Assembly: GCA_024232965.1 (NCBI GenBank) | Contig: JACKQF010000004.1 | Span: 620,001-684,000, forward strand | Reading direction: 5' to 3' | Source of the DNA: Verrucomicrobiaceae bacterium | GTDB lineage: Bacteria > Verrucomicrobiota > Verrucomicrobiia > Verrucomicrobiales > Verrucomicrobiaceae | DNA: 64,000 nucleotides | Shown: positions 27,301-36,013 of the stretch, piece by piece | How the letters are laid out: each line of letters opens with the position of its first letter | How positions within the stretch are numbered: position 1 is the stretch's first letter | Program-made: the position numbers and the translations under genes | The notes under the pieces: model-generated | Seen by the model: only the letters and a program-made list of their open reading frames with translations | What the model was told of the DNA's origin: nothing | Databases searched by the model: none

Positions 27301-29892
27301 TCAGGGTCGAACCCGGACGATGAAGGGCTTTTGCTTGAAGTAGCTGCGCGTGATGCGGCGGATCTCGGCATGCTTGATGGCATCCATGATGGCGGGCAGC
27401 TTCTGATGGTGCTGCCAACCGTGGCCGACCAACTCGTTCCAACTCAGCATATCAGCGACGCCAGCATTGCCCTGCTGCGAGCGCAGCCAAGACGTGCGCC
27501 AGGTGCTCTTGGCACGTTCCAGTTCCTCAGGTGTCAGGCCATCTTTGGCGAGGTCTCTGATTAGCCGCAGCATCTCCGCCTCGGCCATGTCCAGCTTGGC
27601 GGGATCAGTCCCCATGTAGAAATAGAACCCACCGCAACCGGTCACATGAAAGGCCTGCGCCCCCACGTAGTAGGCCAGCCCGAGCTCTTCGCGGATGCGA
27701 TTGAAGAGACGGGACCCCATGTCGCTACAGGCCTCATCGATCAGTTTTAGCGCCTGACAATCCGCGTGGTGAATGCCCACGGTAGGGAAACCGACGACGA
27801 GCACCGCCTGCTCCTTCTCCAAAATTTGCTCCCAGCGGCCCGCCTTGCCTTCGCTAGGCAGCGTCATGCGTGGATCAATCTGGCGGGGTCCTTTCTTGAG
27901 ACTGCGGAAGCTCTTCTGCGCCAGCTTGGAGATCGCTTCAGGATCCACATCCCCGACGATCGCCAGAGTGCCATTGCCACCGACAAATCCGCTCTTCAGC
28001 GCCGTGCGGCATTGGGCGATGCCAATCCCGCCCACCGACTCCTCCGTGCCCAGGGCCGTCCGCGCAAAGGGCTGCCCAGCGAAGAGCTCTGCCCGAGCTC
28101 GACGCAGCGCAACCGTGAGCGGATCCTCGCGCTCCTCACGAATGGAAGCTATCTGGCGCTTCTTGATTTCCGACAGCTGCGTGGCAGGCAGCGTAGGGTT
28201 GAGGATCAGATCTGCCACCAATTGGAGCGCGGTTGCTTCATCCCCGCGCATCACATCTGCGCCGAGGTAGTAGCGCTGCGCATCCCCCGCACAATGCAAC
28301 GCGCCGCCCAGGCTCTCCAGCTCAGAAGCGATCTCTGCCGCTGCGCGGGTCTTGGTCCCCTTGAGTAGCAACTGCGCGGATATCTGCGTCACCCCACCGG
28401 TCTTGTCGGTCTCCACTGGCACACCTGCCAGGAACTGCGCGCGGATCGATACCAACGGCAAGCGATGCTGGGGTTGAATGAGCAGTTTCAGCCCATTCGG
28501 CAATTCCACACGACTCGGCTTGCTGTGATTGCGTACACTTCGGGTGATCGCGGCCTTCTTTTCCTCTTTCGGACCGACGACCACGACGCTGCAATCCTCC
28601 GGCGGCAAATAGCGCTGGGCGACATCGCGGATCATCGCAGGAGTCAATGATCGGACGGTGCGCAAGTACTGCCGGGAAAGGTCCAATCCCCCCGTCAGCA
28701 ACCAGCTACCTCCCAGCGCGGATGCCTGCCCACGTGTGGTCGCCAGCGACCGCAACTGCCCACTCAAAGTCGCACGCACGGCCTTATCCAAATCCGATTT
28801 TGCGGGTGGCTTCTCGCGCATCGATTGCACCACGGCTTCCATGCTGGCCTGCGCGGCTTTTGCATCAGGCGGATTGCATTCGACATCCACCAAGAACAAA
28901 CCGCACTCTTCCGCACAATGCGTACCGGACCACACCCAATGCGCGAGGCCCTGCTTTTCACGCAGCGTCTGGTAAAGCCGTGAACTGCGGCCACTGCCAA
29001 GCAAAAACGCCAGCACATCCAGCGCCGCTTTATCAGGATGGCTCTCGCCAGGAATCTGCCAGCCACAGGAAACGTGGGCAAGCTCGGTGGGGAAATCTTT
29101 GCGCGCCTCACGTCGCCCGCGCTGCCGAGGTTCGTCTGGCAGCAAAACGGCCTCATAAGGACGCCGGTGCCAGCTGCCGAGATGGCGCTCCACACTCTCG
29201 ACCACAGCGGCAGGATCCACGGCACCCGCAATCACCACAAAGCAATTGTTCGGCACATAGTGGCGCTCCACAAACCCTGCCACCTCGGCGCGGGAGATCT
29301 GATCAAACACCTGCCGATAACCGATGATCGGATGCCGGAGTGGATGTTTTTGAAAAGCAGTGGCCTGCATCAAGTGCTGCGCAGTAGAACCAGGATCATC
29401 ATTATCAATCGCCATCTCGCGTCGGATGACGTCCTGCTCGCGACTCAACTCAGCCGCATCGATCTGGGAATGCCTGACCATGTCACTGAGGATCTCCAGA
29501 TAGCCATCCACATGATCCGCCAGACCATCGATCCAATAGACCGTGCGATTGAAGCTGGTGTAGGCATTCACATACCCACCGAGATCCTGAATGCTCTGGG
29601 AGATCTGCGCGGCGGTTCGCTTTTCCGTGCCCTTAAAAAGCATGTGCTCTACACAATGGGCCAGCCCCGCCCCCGTCCAGCCTTCCTCATGCAGGCTGCC
29701 TGCACGCACCCAGATCTGCACACTTGCCAGCGGATGCTCGTGGTCCTCGCGAATGACGATGTCCAGCCCGTTGTCCAGCGTGTGCGTGGTTGCGGCCATC
29801 GGTGGCAGCTCAGGTGGTGACGATGTTTTTGCTGCGGAGGTGGATCTCACAGCGCGTGCCGGAGATTTTTTTGAGGAAGCGCGTTTGGGCAT
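27301..29892 (-). CDS. Double-domain M16 family zinc peptidase
   Basis: 863 residues, two M16 repeats in one chain as in pitrilysin-type proteins. The first half has the inverted zinc motif HxxEH (AHCVEHMLFKGT) and the downstream Glu in EQDVIRREMAIDNDDP. The second half begins at NGLKLLIQPQHRLPLV, where the equivalent position reads TQISAQLLLKGT without the zinc ligands, so it is the usual inactive partner half. There is no signal peptide; the Lys/Ser/Ala-rich start (MPKRASSKKSPARAVRS) suggests a cytosolic enzyme. Last gene of a minus-strand run starting with the YdbH-like gene. Confidence 0.92.
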   Translation of the reverse strand: MPKRASSKKSPARAVRSTSAAKTSSPPELPPMAATTHTLDNGLDIVIREDHEHPLASVQIWVRAGSLHEEGWTGAGLAHCVEHMLFKGTEKRTAAQISQSIQDLGGYVNAYTSFNRTVYWIDGLADHVDGYLEILSDMVRHSQIDAAELSREQDVIRREMAIDNDDPGSTAQHLMQATAFQKHPLRHPIIGYRQVFDQISRAEVAGFVERHYVPNNCFVVIAGAVDPAAVVESVERHLGSWHRRPYEAVLLPDEPRQRGRREARKDFPTELAHVSCGWQIPGESHPDKAALDVLAFLLGSGRSSRLYQTLREKQGLAHWVWSGTHCAEECGLFLVDVECNPPDAKAAQASMEAVVQSMREKPPAKSDLDKAVRATLSGQLRSLATTRGQASALGGSWLLTGGLDLSRQYLRTVRSLTPAMIRDVAQRYLPPEDCSVVVVGPKEEKKAAITRSVRNHSKPSRVELPNGLKLLIQPQHRLPLVSIRAQFLAGVPVETDKTGGVTQISAQLLLKGTKTRAAAEIASELESLGGALHCAGDAQRYYLGADVMRGDEATALQLVADLILNPTLPATQLSEIKKRQIASIREEREDPLTVALRRARAELFAGQPFARTALGTEESVGGIGIAQCRTALKSGFVGGNGTLAIVGDVDPEAISKLAQKSFRSLKKGPRQIDPRMTLPSEGKAGRWEQILEKEQAVLVVGFPTVGIHHADCQALKLIDEACSDMGSRLFNRIREELGLAYYVGAQAFHVTGCGGFYFYMGTDPAKLDMAEAEMLRLIRDLAKDGLTPEELERAKSTWRTSWLRSQQGNAGVADMLSWNELVGHGWQHHQKLPAIMDAIKHAEIRRITRSYFKQKPFIVRVRP

Positions 29893-29931
29893 GAAATGAG
29901 GTTGGGGAAAAGGGACGCAGGCAGGATCAAA

Positions 29932-30333
29932 TCACTGATCCCGGCCCATTCGGGCAGAACTGGGAGCAAAGGGCTCGAGGAAGGCCGTCTCAAAATCGAA
30001 ACCGCCGGCAAAATCGTGGATGCTATCGCCATCGTTTTTGCCAAAGTAACCGACGGCAATGAGGTTGTAGACGATGTTGCCGACATCCTCGCCCCGCTTC
30101 AGCCCCCAGAGATCCAAGATAGTCAGAGCCATGGGACCAAATTCATCGAGACCGTGGCGCAGCACACCTTTGAGCATTTCCTGACCCGTAACGTGCTGAT
30201 CTTCCTCCCCATCACGGAACATTTTCACGGAGACATGCAGCGCATCCCGGACAAAACTGTACGCGCCTGGCTGATAGCGGGGATCAGCCTGCACAGCGCG
30301 GTAGACAGCTTCTTCAAACGTGATGGGGACCAT
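29932..30333 (-). CDS. Minf_1886 family conserved protein
   Basis: 133 residues. It matches the small Minf_1886 family known from Verrucomicrobia and Planctomycetes; typical elements are ITFEEAVYRAVQADPRYQPGAY, VTGQEMLKGVLRHGLDEFGPMAL and GNIVYNLIAVGYFGKN. The function is unknown. It is cytoplasmic by sequence and has no Cys. It sits 39 bases upstream of the M16 peptidase gene and about 84 bases after a small membrane protein gene, in the same orientation. Confidence 0.88.
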   Translation of the reverse strand: MVPITFEEAVYRAVQADPRYQPGAYSFVRDALHVSVKMFRDGEEDQHVTGQEMLKGVLRHGLDEFGPMALTILDLWGLKRGEDVGNIVYNLIAVGYFGKNDGDSIHDFAGGFDFETAFLEPFAPSSARMGRDQ

Positions 30334-30417
30334 GGATATCTGAGGCCCAGACTGACCACCGGCAGCGGCATCGCTGTGACTGTGTCTGGGAGGTTTTGAG
30401 GGGGCAGTGAATGTGCC

Positions 30418-30621
30418 TCAATCCTGCCCCGGGTCAATGGTCGGCGCAGCGATTGGCGCTTTTGCTTCAGGCATAGCGCCAGCAGGCACCATTCCGTGCG
30501 AATGCCGCCACCCGCGCACGATACCGCCCAGAACCATGAGCGAGATCAGCACCAACAAAAAACGTAGGGTAGTTCCAGAAATCACGCAGGCTATCTTGAT
30601 GGACGAGGAGGGCGACGTCAA
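30418..30621 (-). CDS. Small single-pass membrane protein
   Basis: 67 residues if the TTG at 30621 is used; a GTG at 30585 would give 55. One membrane segment (LRFLLVLISLMVLGGIVRGW) followed by a Pro/Ala-rich tail (PEAKAPIAAPTIDPGQD). It has no recognised family. It lies between the YnbE-YdbL fusion gene and the Minf_1886 gene in one orientation, which supports its being real, but the start is uncertain. Confidence 0.5.
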   Translation of the reverse strand: MTSPSSSIKIACVISGTTLRFLLVLISLMVLGGIVRGWRHSHGMVPAGAMPEAKAPIAAPTIDPGQD

Positions 30622-30647
30622 GGAGATGGCGGACTATCTGTGGAAGC

Positions 30648-31220
30648 TCACTTCTTTACTTCGGCAGGCTTCGCATCTTCCTTGAGTTTTACTCCCTCGG
30701 CCTGCACCCACTTGAAGGTTCCAGCCGCATCTCCTGGCACCTCGATGTATTCCCCTGGGAACGATTTCTCGCTGCGCAGCCGCCATTGCTCCTGCTCCAC
30801 ATCATGCAGTGCACGCTTGCTTTCCTTGGCCTCATTGCGCATCAGCAAGAGCCGATCCTCATTCTCGGCAGCAACGGTCTGCTTCACGTAATCACCCCAA
30901 GTGCCACCTGGTACCTCGCGCAATTGCAATAACCCGCGATGGTCTTCCCCCACAAAGCGATTGCTCTTGATGGTTTGAATCTCCTCCATGCGGTTGCGCA
31001 TCCTCTGCGTTGCCTCCGCAATCGTGCGCACCGCCTCTTTATCCACGGGCTCATCGCCGCGGTATTGGTACACATCCAGCCGCATGTTCAGGTTCACCTC
31101 CAGCGGCTTCGGCGTGGTGATCGGAATCTCCGGCAACGTCTTGCAGGACACGAGACAGTAGGCGCTCAAGAGAAGAAATAGAATCGCCGCACGGAGCGGT
31201 CGGGCATCATTCAGCAGCAT
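30648..31220 (-). CDS. YnbE-YdbL fusion lipoprotein (DUF1318)
   Basis: 190 residues. Lipoprotein signal with lipobox LVSC (Cys26). Residues about 28-52 (PEIPITTPKPLEVNLNMRLDV) match YnbE, the small outer-membrane lipoprotein of enterobacteria. Residues about 75-180 match YdbL/DUF1318: RFVGEDHRGLLQL, then DRLLLMRNEAKESKR and KSFPGEYIEVPGDAAGTFKWVQ, equivalent to the YdbL ending KPGEYVQGINGKWV. In E. coli these are separate genes next to ydbH; YnbE stacks on YdbH and YdbL modulates it. Here the two are one chain. It overlaps the stop of the YdbH-like gene by 14 bases. Co-occurrence supports both assignments. Confidence 0.82.
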   Translation of the reverse strand: MLLNDARPLRAAILFLLLSAYCLVSCKTLPEIPITTPKPLEVNLNMRLDVYQYRGDEPVDKEAVRTIAEATQRMRNRMEEIQTIKSNRFVGEDHRGLLQLREVPGGTWGDYVKQTVAAENEDRLLLMRNEAKESKRALHDVEQEQWRLRSEKSFPGEYIEVPGDAAGTFKWVQAEGVKLKEDAKPAEVKK

Positions 31221-34200
31221 CGGATGTTATCGTTGCAGTGGTTTTCTTGGGTTCGTCTTTCCAGCGATGATCAAAGACGTTCACATCAATGTTGCGCGCG
31301 CCTACCGGGCCGAGAAACTTCAGGTGTCCAGTGCCTTCGCGACCGTAAAACCTGCCTTCCCCTTCAGCCTTGTCATAGTCGAAGTCACGCAGTGTTTCCA
31401 GTCCAATGCGAGTGATTTGATCCGTCAGTGCCGCGCCCACCTCAGGCGAAAATTCTTTGATCATGTCATTGAGCGCCACAATGGAAAAGCGCCCTGGCGA
31501 GGAATTGGAGAACTTCAGGTCCGCCTGAAATAGCTCATTCATGTTGCCCAAGGCCACGACAGTACCGTTGATCTTCCCATCCAGCAGAAAGTAGGAGGGA
31601 AACATCTTTTGCGTCACCTCCGTGCCCTTGACTCCCGTCATGGAAATCCAGCCATCCCAGCTGTAAGTCGTGTCGTTGTAGATGTCGAAGGCACCATCGA
31701 TGTAGCCTTCATAGGCCTCCCCACCAAACTTCCCGTACACCCCGTTGGCATCGTAGGTGACGCTCAAGTGAGCCTTCTCCATGTGGATCTGTTTCCAGCG
31801 AATTTGGTCTACCCAAAACGTTTCGTTCAAGTTGTTGTCCTTGGTCTTGAAGGGCAAATTGAACAGCACCTTTCCGTGCATTCCGCGAAACTCCAACTTC
31901 ACGTCTTCCAGTACATAGTTGTCCGGCGGGATTTCAAATTCGGCATCAAACTTGCCCTCCGCCAATCGCGTGGTGAAGCTAAAGGGAAACGGCTGCCGGA
32001 AACCCGGTAGGGGCACCCCTTTCGGCGCCAGCACGAGTTTGCCCGCATGCACTTGCAGCGTATCCACGACCCACGCTCCGCCGCTGTTTTGCGCCTCGTT
32101 GGCCACGGTCTCCGCGGCGATCATCACCGCGATGGGATTGCCCATGCCTGCTGCTGCAATGGCAGGAATGTCTAAGTCCGTGTGAATTTCCCCAGCAGCG
32201 AACTTGCGATAGTAGTCCACATACCAAAACAGATCCTCTCCCACATAGATGGTGGGACTCACGATCTCCACCTTGTCGATGCGTCGGCTCAAAAGGCCCT
32301 CCAACGTGAAGTTGATGAAGATCGTATCCAACCGCGCCACTGTTCGCAGGGGTTCATAGGGCGATGGGATCGTCAGGTTCGCCAATTCGATGCGTTGCGG
32401 TTCTGCATTCTCCGCGAGTCCCTCGGGCTCTAGCGGCGTATCCGCCGCATCAAAGCCGATATTGAATCGCACTGGCGGTAGGCCAGGTGCTAGCCTTTGC
32501 AGAGTCACGGCCAGATCACGCACCTTCACACTATTCGCCCGCCAGCGTTCCGCAGCCTTCAGTACGGGCACGGTCTTGGTAGCCGCAGCAGAGGCGGGGG
32601 CAGCCCCAGAATCCGTCGCCGGCATCTGGAAGGCCTTGCTCAGTGCAGGCCCTGAATCGACGTGACCTCCGGCCAAACTCACCGACTCAATCTGGTGGTT
32701 CTTCCAGACATCCGGTAGCCGAAAAACGACCTCCAATCGATCCACTCCCGCCACAGGAAGTTTCGCTAAACTTGGCAACTCCATCTGAAACGCAGTCAAT
32801 GCCAACCGATGCTCCGCAATACCCGACTCTGCTGCTGTCGCAGGCGTGGTGGTGATGTCCACATTCACCTTGGCAGCAATCGTCTCACTGACTCTCCCCG
32901 CCCAACTGATCTGCCCCCCCGTCAGTGCCAACCGATTGAAATGCAGCGCCTCCCACCACGGCTCCATCGGCACAACGGCACCAGGATCACGTGGAGGCTC
33001 AGACGAAGGCGGCGCAGGTGGCAGCGTCGCGTCGTTGAGCACGATGAGGGGCTTCTCAATGGTCAGTTCATCGATCAAACCAAAATTGTGCCACTGATCC
33101 GGCACCACACTCGCCACCACGCGCTCTACGGAAACCAGTTCGGGGGAACTCGGCAGCGCCGCTATTGTTCGTAGACTCACCTCTGACAAGATCCAAGACT
33201 GTAGACTCTCTGAGCGCGCACCTTTGGGGGTGATTCGCAAATTCTTGGTCTCCCCAGCCAGTTTGAAACCACCCCGCACTGGCACCCTGAGGCTCGGAGT
33301 GATCTTGACCTCCGCATCCTTTAATGTTCCGCTCTTCATGATCACAGACCATTCCTGAGCATCAGTCGCCGTCGGTTCAGCCGTCACGTCCGATGCTGCG
33401 GAGCCCAGCAACGCATCCTCCAGATCTTGCGTCCATTCGATCACCGGATGATCCAGCTTCCACTCATCGATTTGGAGCTTCGAAGTCGCTCCGTCATTGC
33501 CCAGAATGATGCTGGCGGAATCACAACGCAAACCACCTTCGCCTATCTTCGGACGCAAGTGCAGCTTATCGAGCTTCAACTCCTGCGTCCCCAAGTCCGG
33601 TAACTCGCCTGGCACCCAATGGAACGCCTTGCCGCTGTAGCTCACCCGCACGGAGCCCAGCAAGGGACCCAGCCACTTTGGCAGGCCATCGTCCGCTTGA
33701 ATCTCCGCGTCAGGAATTGACGCCTCCTGCACCTCGATCTCTCGCAACCACGCCGGGAAAATGGATGGCGACTGCGCCGCTGACGGCTCTTGATTGAACT
33801 GCGCCAGCCAGACATTCAGCGATGGCGACAGATGAACCTTGCATCCCGGAAGCGACATCTTTTCAACAACGACCGCGCCTCGGTCCACGTCGATGTGAGC
33901 CGCCAGATCAAATTCGCGAGCGTTGCACTCGGTGCCGTCTGGCAGTGTCGCCTGCACATTCTTGATCACAAAGTGCGCCAGCTTCAGTCGAGGATGCAAC
34001 GGGTCAGTTGTGTCCAAACCTTCCACGCGACCACTAGCCTCCAGCTTCAACGAAGGCGTCAATTCATCACCTTCGATCTCGATGTGGAGGCTGGACAGAT
34101 CCGCCCGAGCAATGGAGATGCCTGGCACCACAGATGCATCCGCCGTTTCCTGCACAGTAACGTTCGCCTGCGCACTCTCCGCCAACCAACTGCGCAAGGT

Positions 34201-34593
34201 CGCCGCATCAGTCTTCACCGTGACACCACTGATTGCCACCTCGCCGATCCTGCCCTGCGTAAGCTTCATCCACTCCGGCACCCAAGAAAACTCTGCCACC
34301 TGCCCAATCTCTTTGCCCGAAACCGGATCAACAAGACTGACCTGATGGGCAGAGACTTTGGAAGGCGACAAATCAAGCCCCGTGACCCTCGCCGAATACC
34401 CCGGCAGCATCTTCGTGATGGCATCCCCCACCAACCGATCCCGCTGGGAGTAGGCCCAATACAAAACACCCGCGAAAATGAAGAGGAAGACGAACGCCGT
34501 CAGGCTCGCCCAGATCAGCAACCGCCAAACCAGCCGGCGACGACGCCGCGAAGGCGCAGGTGACGGCGGTTTCTCGGCAGACGTTGCAGACAT
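31207..34593 (-). CDS. YdbH-like AsmA-superfamily intermembrane protein
   Basis: 1128 residues. A basic cytoplasmic start (SRRRRRLVWR), one N-terminal membrane anchor (LLIWASLTAFVFLFIFAGVLYWAY) and a long periplasmic beta-rich body, the layout of AsmA-like bridge proteins. The C-terminal 250 residues (GVYGKFGGEAYEGYIDGAF, MFPSYFLLDGKINGTVVALG, LETLRDFDYDKAEGEGRFYG) resemble the YdbH C-terminus. Such proteins carry phospholipid from the inner to the outer membrane; E. coli YdbH is about 880 residues, so this one is longer. It is directly followed by its expected partner, the YnbE-YdbL fusion. Confidence 0.8.
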   Translation of the reverse strand: MSATSAEKPPSPAPSRRRRRLVWRLLIWASLTAFVFLFIFAGVLYWAYSQRDRLVGDAITKMLPGYSARVTGLDLSPSKVSAHQVSLVDPVSGKEIGQVAEFSWVPEWMKLTQGRIGEVAISGVTVKTDAATLRSWLAESAQANVTVQETADASVVPGISIARADLSSLHIEIEGDELTPSLKLEASGRVEGLDTTDPLHPRLKLAHFVIKNVQATLPDGTECNAREFDLAAHIDVDRGAVVVEKMSLPGCKVHLSPSLNVWLAQFNQEPSAAQSPSIFPAWLREIEVQEASIPDAEIQADDGLPKWLGPLLGSVRVSYSGKAFHWVPGELPDLGTQELKLDKLHLRPKIGEGGLRCDSASIILGNDGATSKLQIDEWKLDHPVIEWTQDLEDALLGSAASDVTAEPTATDAQEWSVIMKSGTLKDAEVKITPSLRVPVRGGFKLAGETKNLRITPKGARSESLQSWILSEVSLRTIAALPSSPELVSVERVVASVVPDQWHNFGLIDELTIEKPLIVLNDATLPPAPPSSEPPRDPGAVVPMEPWWEALHFNRLALTGGQISWAGRVSETIAAKVNVDITTTPATAAESGIAEHRLALTAFQMELPSLAKLPVAGVDRLEVVFRLPDVWKNHQIESVSLAGGHVDSGPALSKAFQMPATDSGAAPASAAATKTVPVLKAAERWRANSVKVRDLAVTLQRLAPGLPPVRFNIGFDAADTPLEPEGLAENAEPQRIELANLTIPSPYEPLRTVARLDTIFINFTLEGLLSRRIDKVEIVSPTIYVGEDLFWYVDYYRKFAAGEIHTDLDIPAIAAAGMGNPIAVMIAAETVANEAQNSGGAWVVDTLQVHAGKLVLAPKGVPLPGFRQPFPFSFTTRLAEGKFDAEFEIPPDNYVLEDVKLEFRGMHGKVLFNLPFKTKDNNLNETFWVDQIRWKQIHMEKAHLSVTYDANGVYGKFGGEAYEGYIDGAFDIYNDTTYSWDGWISMTGVKGTEVTQKMFPSYFLLDGKINGTVVALGNMNELFQADLKFSNSSPGRFSIVALNDMIKEFSPEVGAALTDQITRIGLETLRDFDYDKAEGEGRFYGREGTGHLKFLGPVGARNIDVNVFDHRWKDEPKKTTATITSDAAE

Positions 34594-34690
34594 CGGTGCC
34601 TACATCATAGCAGAGGAACCGCAGATGGGGACAAGAGAAACGCAAAAAGAGGCCCCAGATCTGCCATGAGCCAACCCACGAAAAAGCAGA

Positions 34691-35851
34691 TCAAGCATTG
34701 CCAGGCTTCGCCCGCCGTAAATCCCGCAGGGTCCTCAGCCCCTCAGCAACCGCCCGGGTATCCCCATCCAAGAATCGCCCACCAGTCTCTCGTCGAGGGC
34801 CAAACTGGGGTCGGTGGCTCTGAAAGATTGCCTCCACAAACGCCTCGCTGCCCACTGCCACACCGCGCGTAAACGCCCGCACCGTTCGCATCAAGAAGCT
34901 CCCCACCTCCTCCGCCTTCGCAGTGGGCAAACCACTCTCTCGCTCACGCATCAACTCTTCCCAATTCTCCTCCACCGAGAGCCACTTGCCATAGATCCGT
35001 CGGCCCTCGCCCTCCCATTGCGAGACAGGCGTGTCCGTCACGTCACACAAGCCCGCAATCGCCTCCTTGTTTCCATCCAGGGCTGCGCCCCATCCGCTCC
35101 AGCGGTACTCAGACGCCTTCTTCACCATCTTCGCTCGCACCGGATTCAGGTCTATGTAAGCCGCCATGACCTTCAGTGCATCCAGTTGGCTCTTCGCTCT
35201 TTGTTCTCCCGACTCCCCGCGCTTGCCCTCCACCAGCACGCTCTTAAACCGCTCCATCCACAGGGTGCCACGACGCTGATGGCGTTTGTTGTACCACTTG
35301 CAGAACCGCGACTTCACCTCTTTGCAGAACACCGAGATATCACAAAATCGCGCCTTCATTGCCTCCACATAACCTTTGGCCTCATCGGTCCGGCCCGCCT
35401 TGCGCAAGCGCTCCAACTCCAGGCGAAACATCTCCACAAATCCCTTGCTGTAGAGCGTGCGTAGATGCTCAAGCAGCTTTTGCTCGCCAGCAGGGCCCTC
35501 AAAGCGCTTCAACCACTCGTCCCTGTCCGGAACTCGCACCAAAGCGTGAAAGTGATTGCCCATCACACAGTAGGTGATGAGCTTGATCCCGCAAAAGGTC
35601 GCCAGCCGCCGCAAGACCAAAACAAGCCCCTCCTTCTCCGTCTCATCGAAGAAAACCGTCCCACCGCAAGTGCGTGACATCAGGTGAAAACAAGTGGAAG
35701 CCAACGGCTGCCCCGCCCGCTTAATCCGCAGTCTCCGCCGCCGCAAACGGCACATATCGACATAAGGATTCGTCCGCGCCTTCAAAGGCGCGATAGGATC
35801 AGTCTGCGACGCCGCCGGATCTGAACGGCGAGGAATGGGGATAGCTGCCAT
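34691..35851 (-). CDS. HUH (Y1) transposase, REP-associated type
   Basis: 386 residues. The Y1 domain starts at STCFHLMSRTCGGTVFF, has the metal-binding HUH pair in MGNHFHALVRVP and the candidate catalytic Tyr in AAYIDLNPVRAKM. An acidic/helical insertion (around residues 140-200) and a C-terminal extension are typical of the long verrucomicrobial form. A stretch KRGESGEQRAKSQLDALK just before the Tyr helix looks like a local expansion. The first 16 codons lie inside copy 1 of a 105-bp tandem repeat, and copy 2 carries a second version of that start. It is a different subfamily from the transposase embedded in the glycosyltransferase. Confidence 0.85.
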   Translation of the reverse strand: MAAIPIPRRSDPAASQTDPIAPLKARTNPYVDMCRLRRRRLRIKRAGQPLASTCFHLMSRTCGGTVFFDETEKEGLVLVLRRLATFCGIKLITYCVMGNHFHALVRVPDRDEWLKRFEGPAGEQKLLEHLRTLYSKGFVEMFRLELERLRKAGRTDEAKGYVEAMKARFCDISVFCKEVKSRFCKWYNKRHQRRGTLWMERFKSVLVEGKRGESGEQRAKSQLDALKVMAAYIDLNPVRAKMVKKASEYRWSGWGAALDGNKEAIAGLCDVTDTPVSQWEGEGRRIYGKWLSVEENWEELMRERESGLPTAKAEEVGSFLMRTVRAFTRGVAVGSEAFVEAIFQSHRPQFGPRRETGGRFLDGDTRAVAEGLRTLRDLRRAKPGNA

Positions 35852-36012
35852 GGCGCGAGGTTAACGCGGCAAGGCTGGAGCGCAACTATATTGTTGCTGA
35901 TTGCTATTCTGCGACGCCGCCAGATCTGAACGGCGAGGAATGGGGATGGCTGCCATGGCGCGAGGTTAAAGCGGCAAAGCTGGGGCGCAACTATATTGTT
36001 GCTGATTGGTAT
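35803..36012. repeat. 105-bp tandem direct repeat, two copies
   Basis: Copy 1 is 35803-35907 and copy 2 is 35908-36012; they differ at only a few positions. Each holds the start region of the HUH transposase on the minus strand and a GCAAC-TATATT-GTTGC hairpin. In copy 2 the start codon at 35956 opens MAAIPIPRRSDLAASQ and then runs to a stop after about 30 codons. The right end of copy 2 touches the premature stop of the truncated hydrolase fragment (TGA at 36016-36014). Confidence 0.9.
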
Positions 36013-36013
36013 T

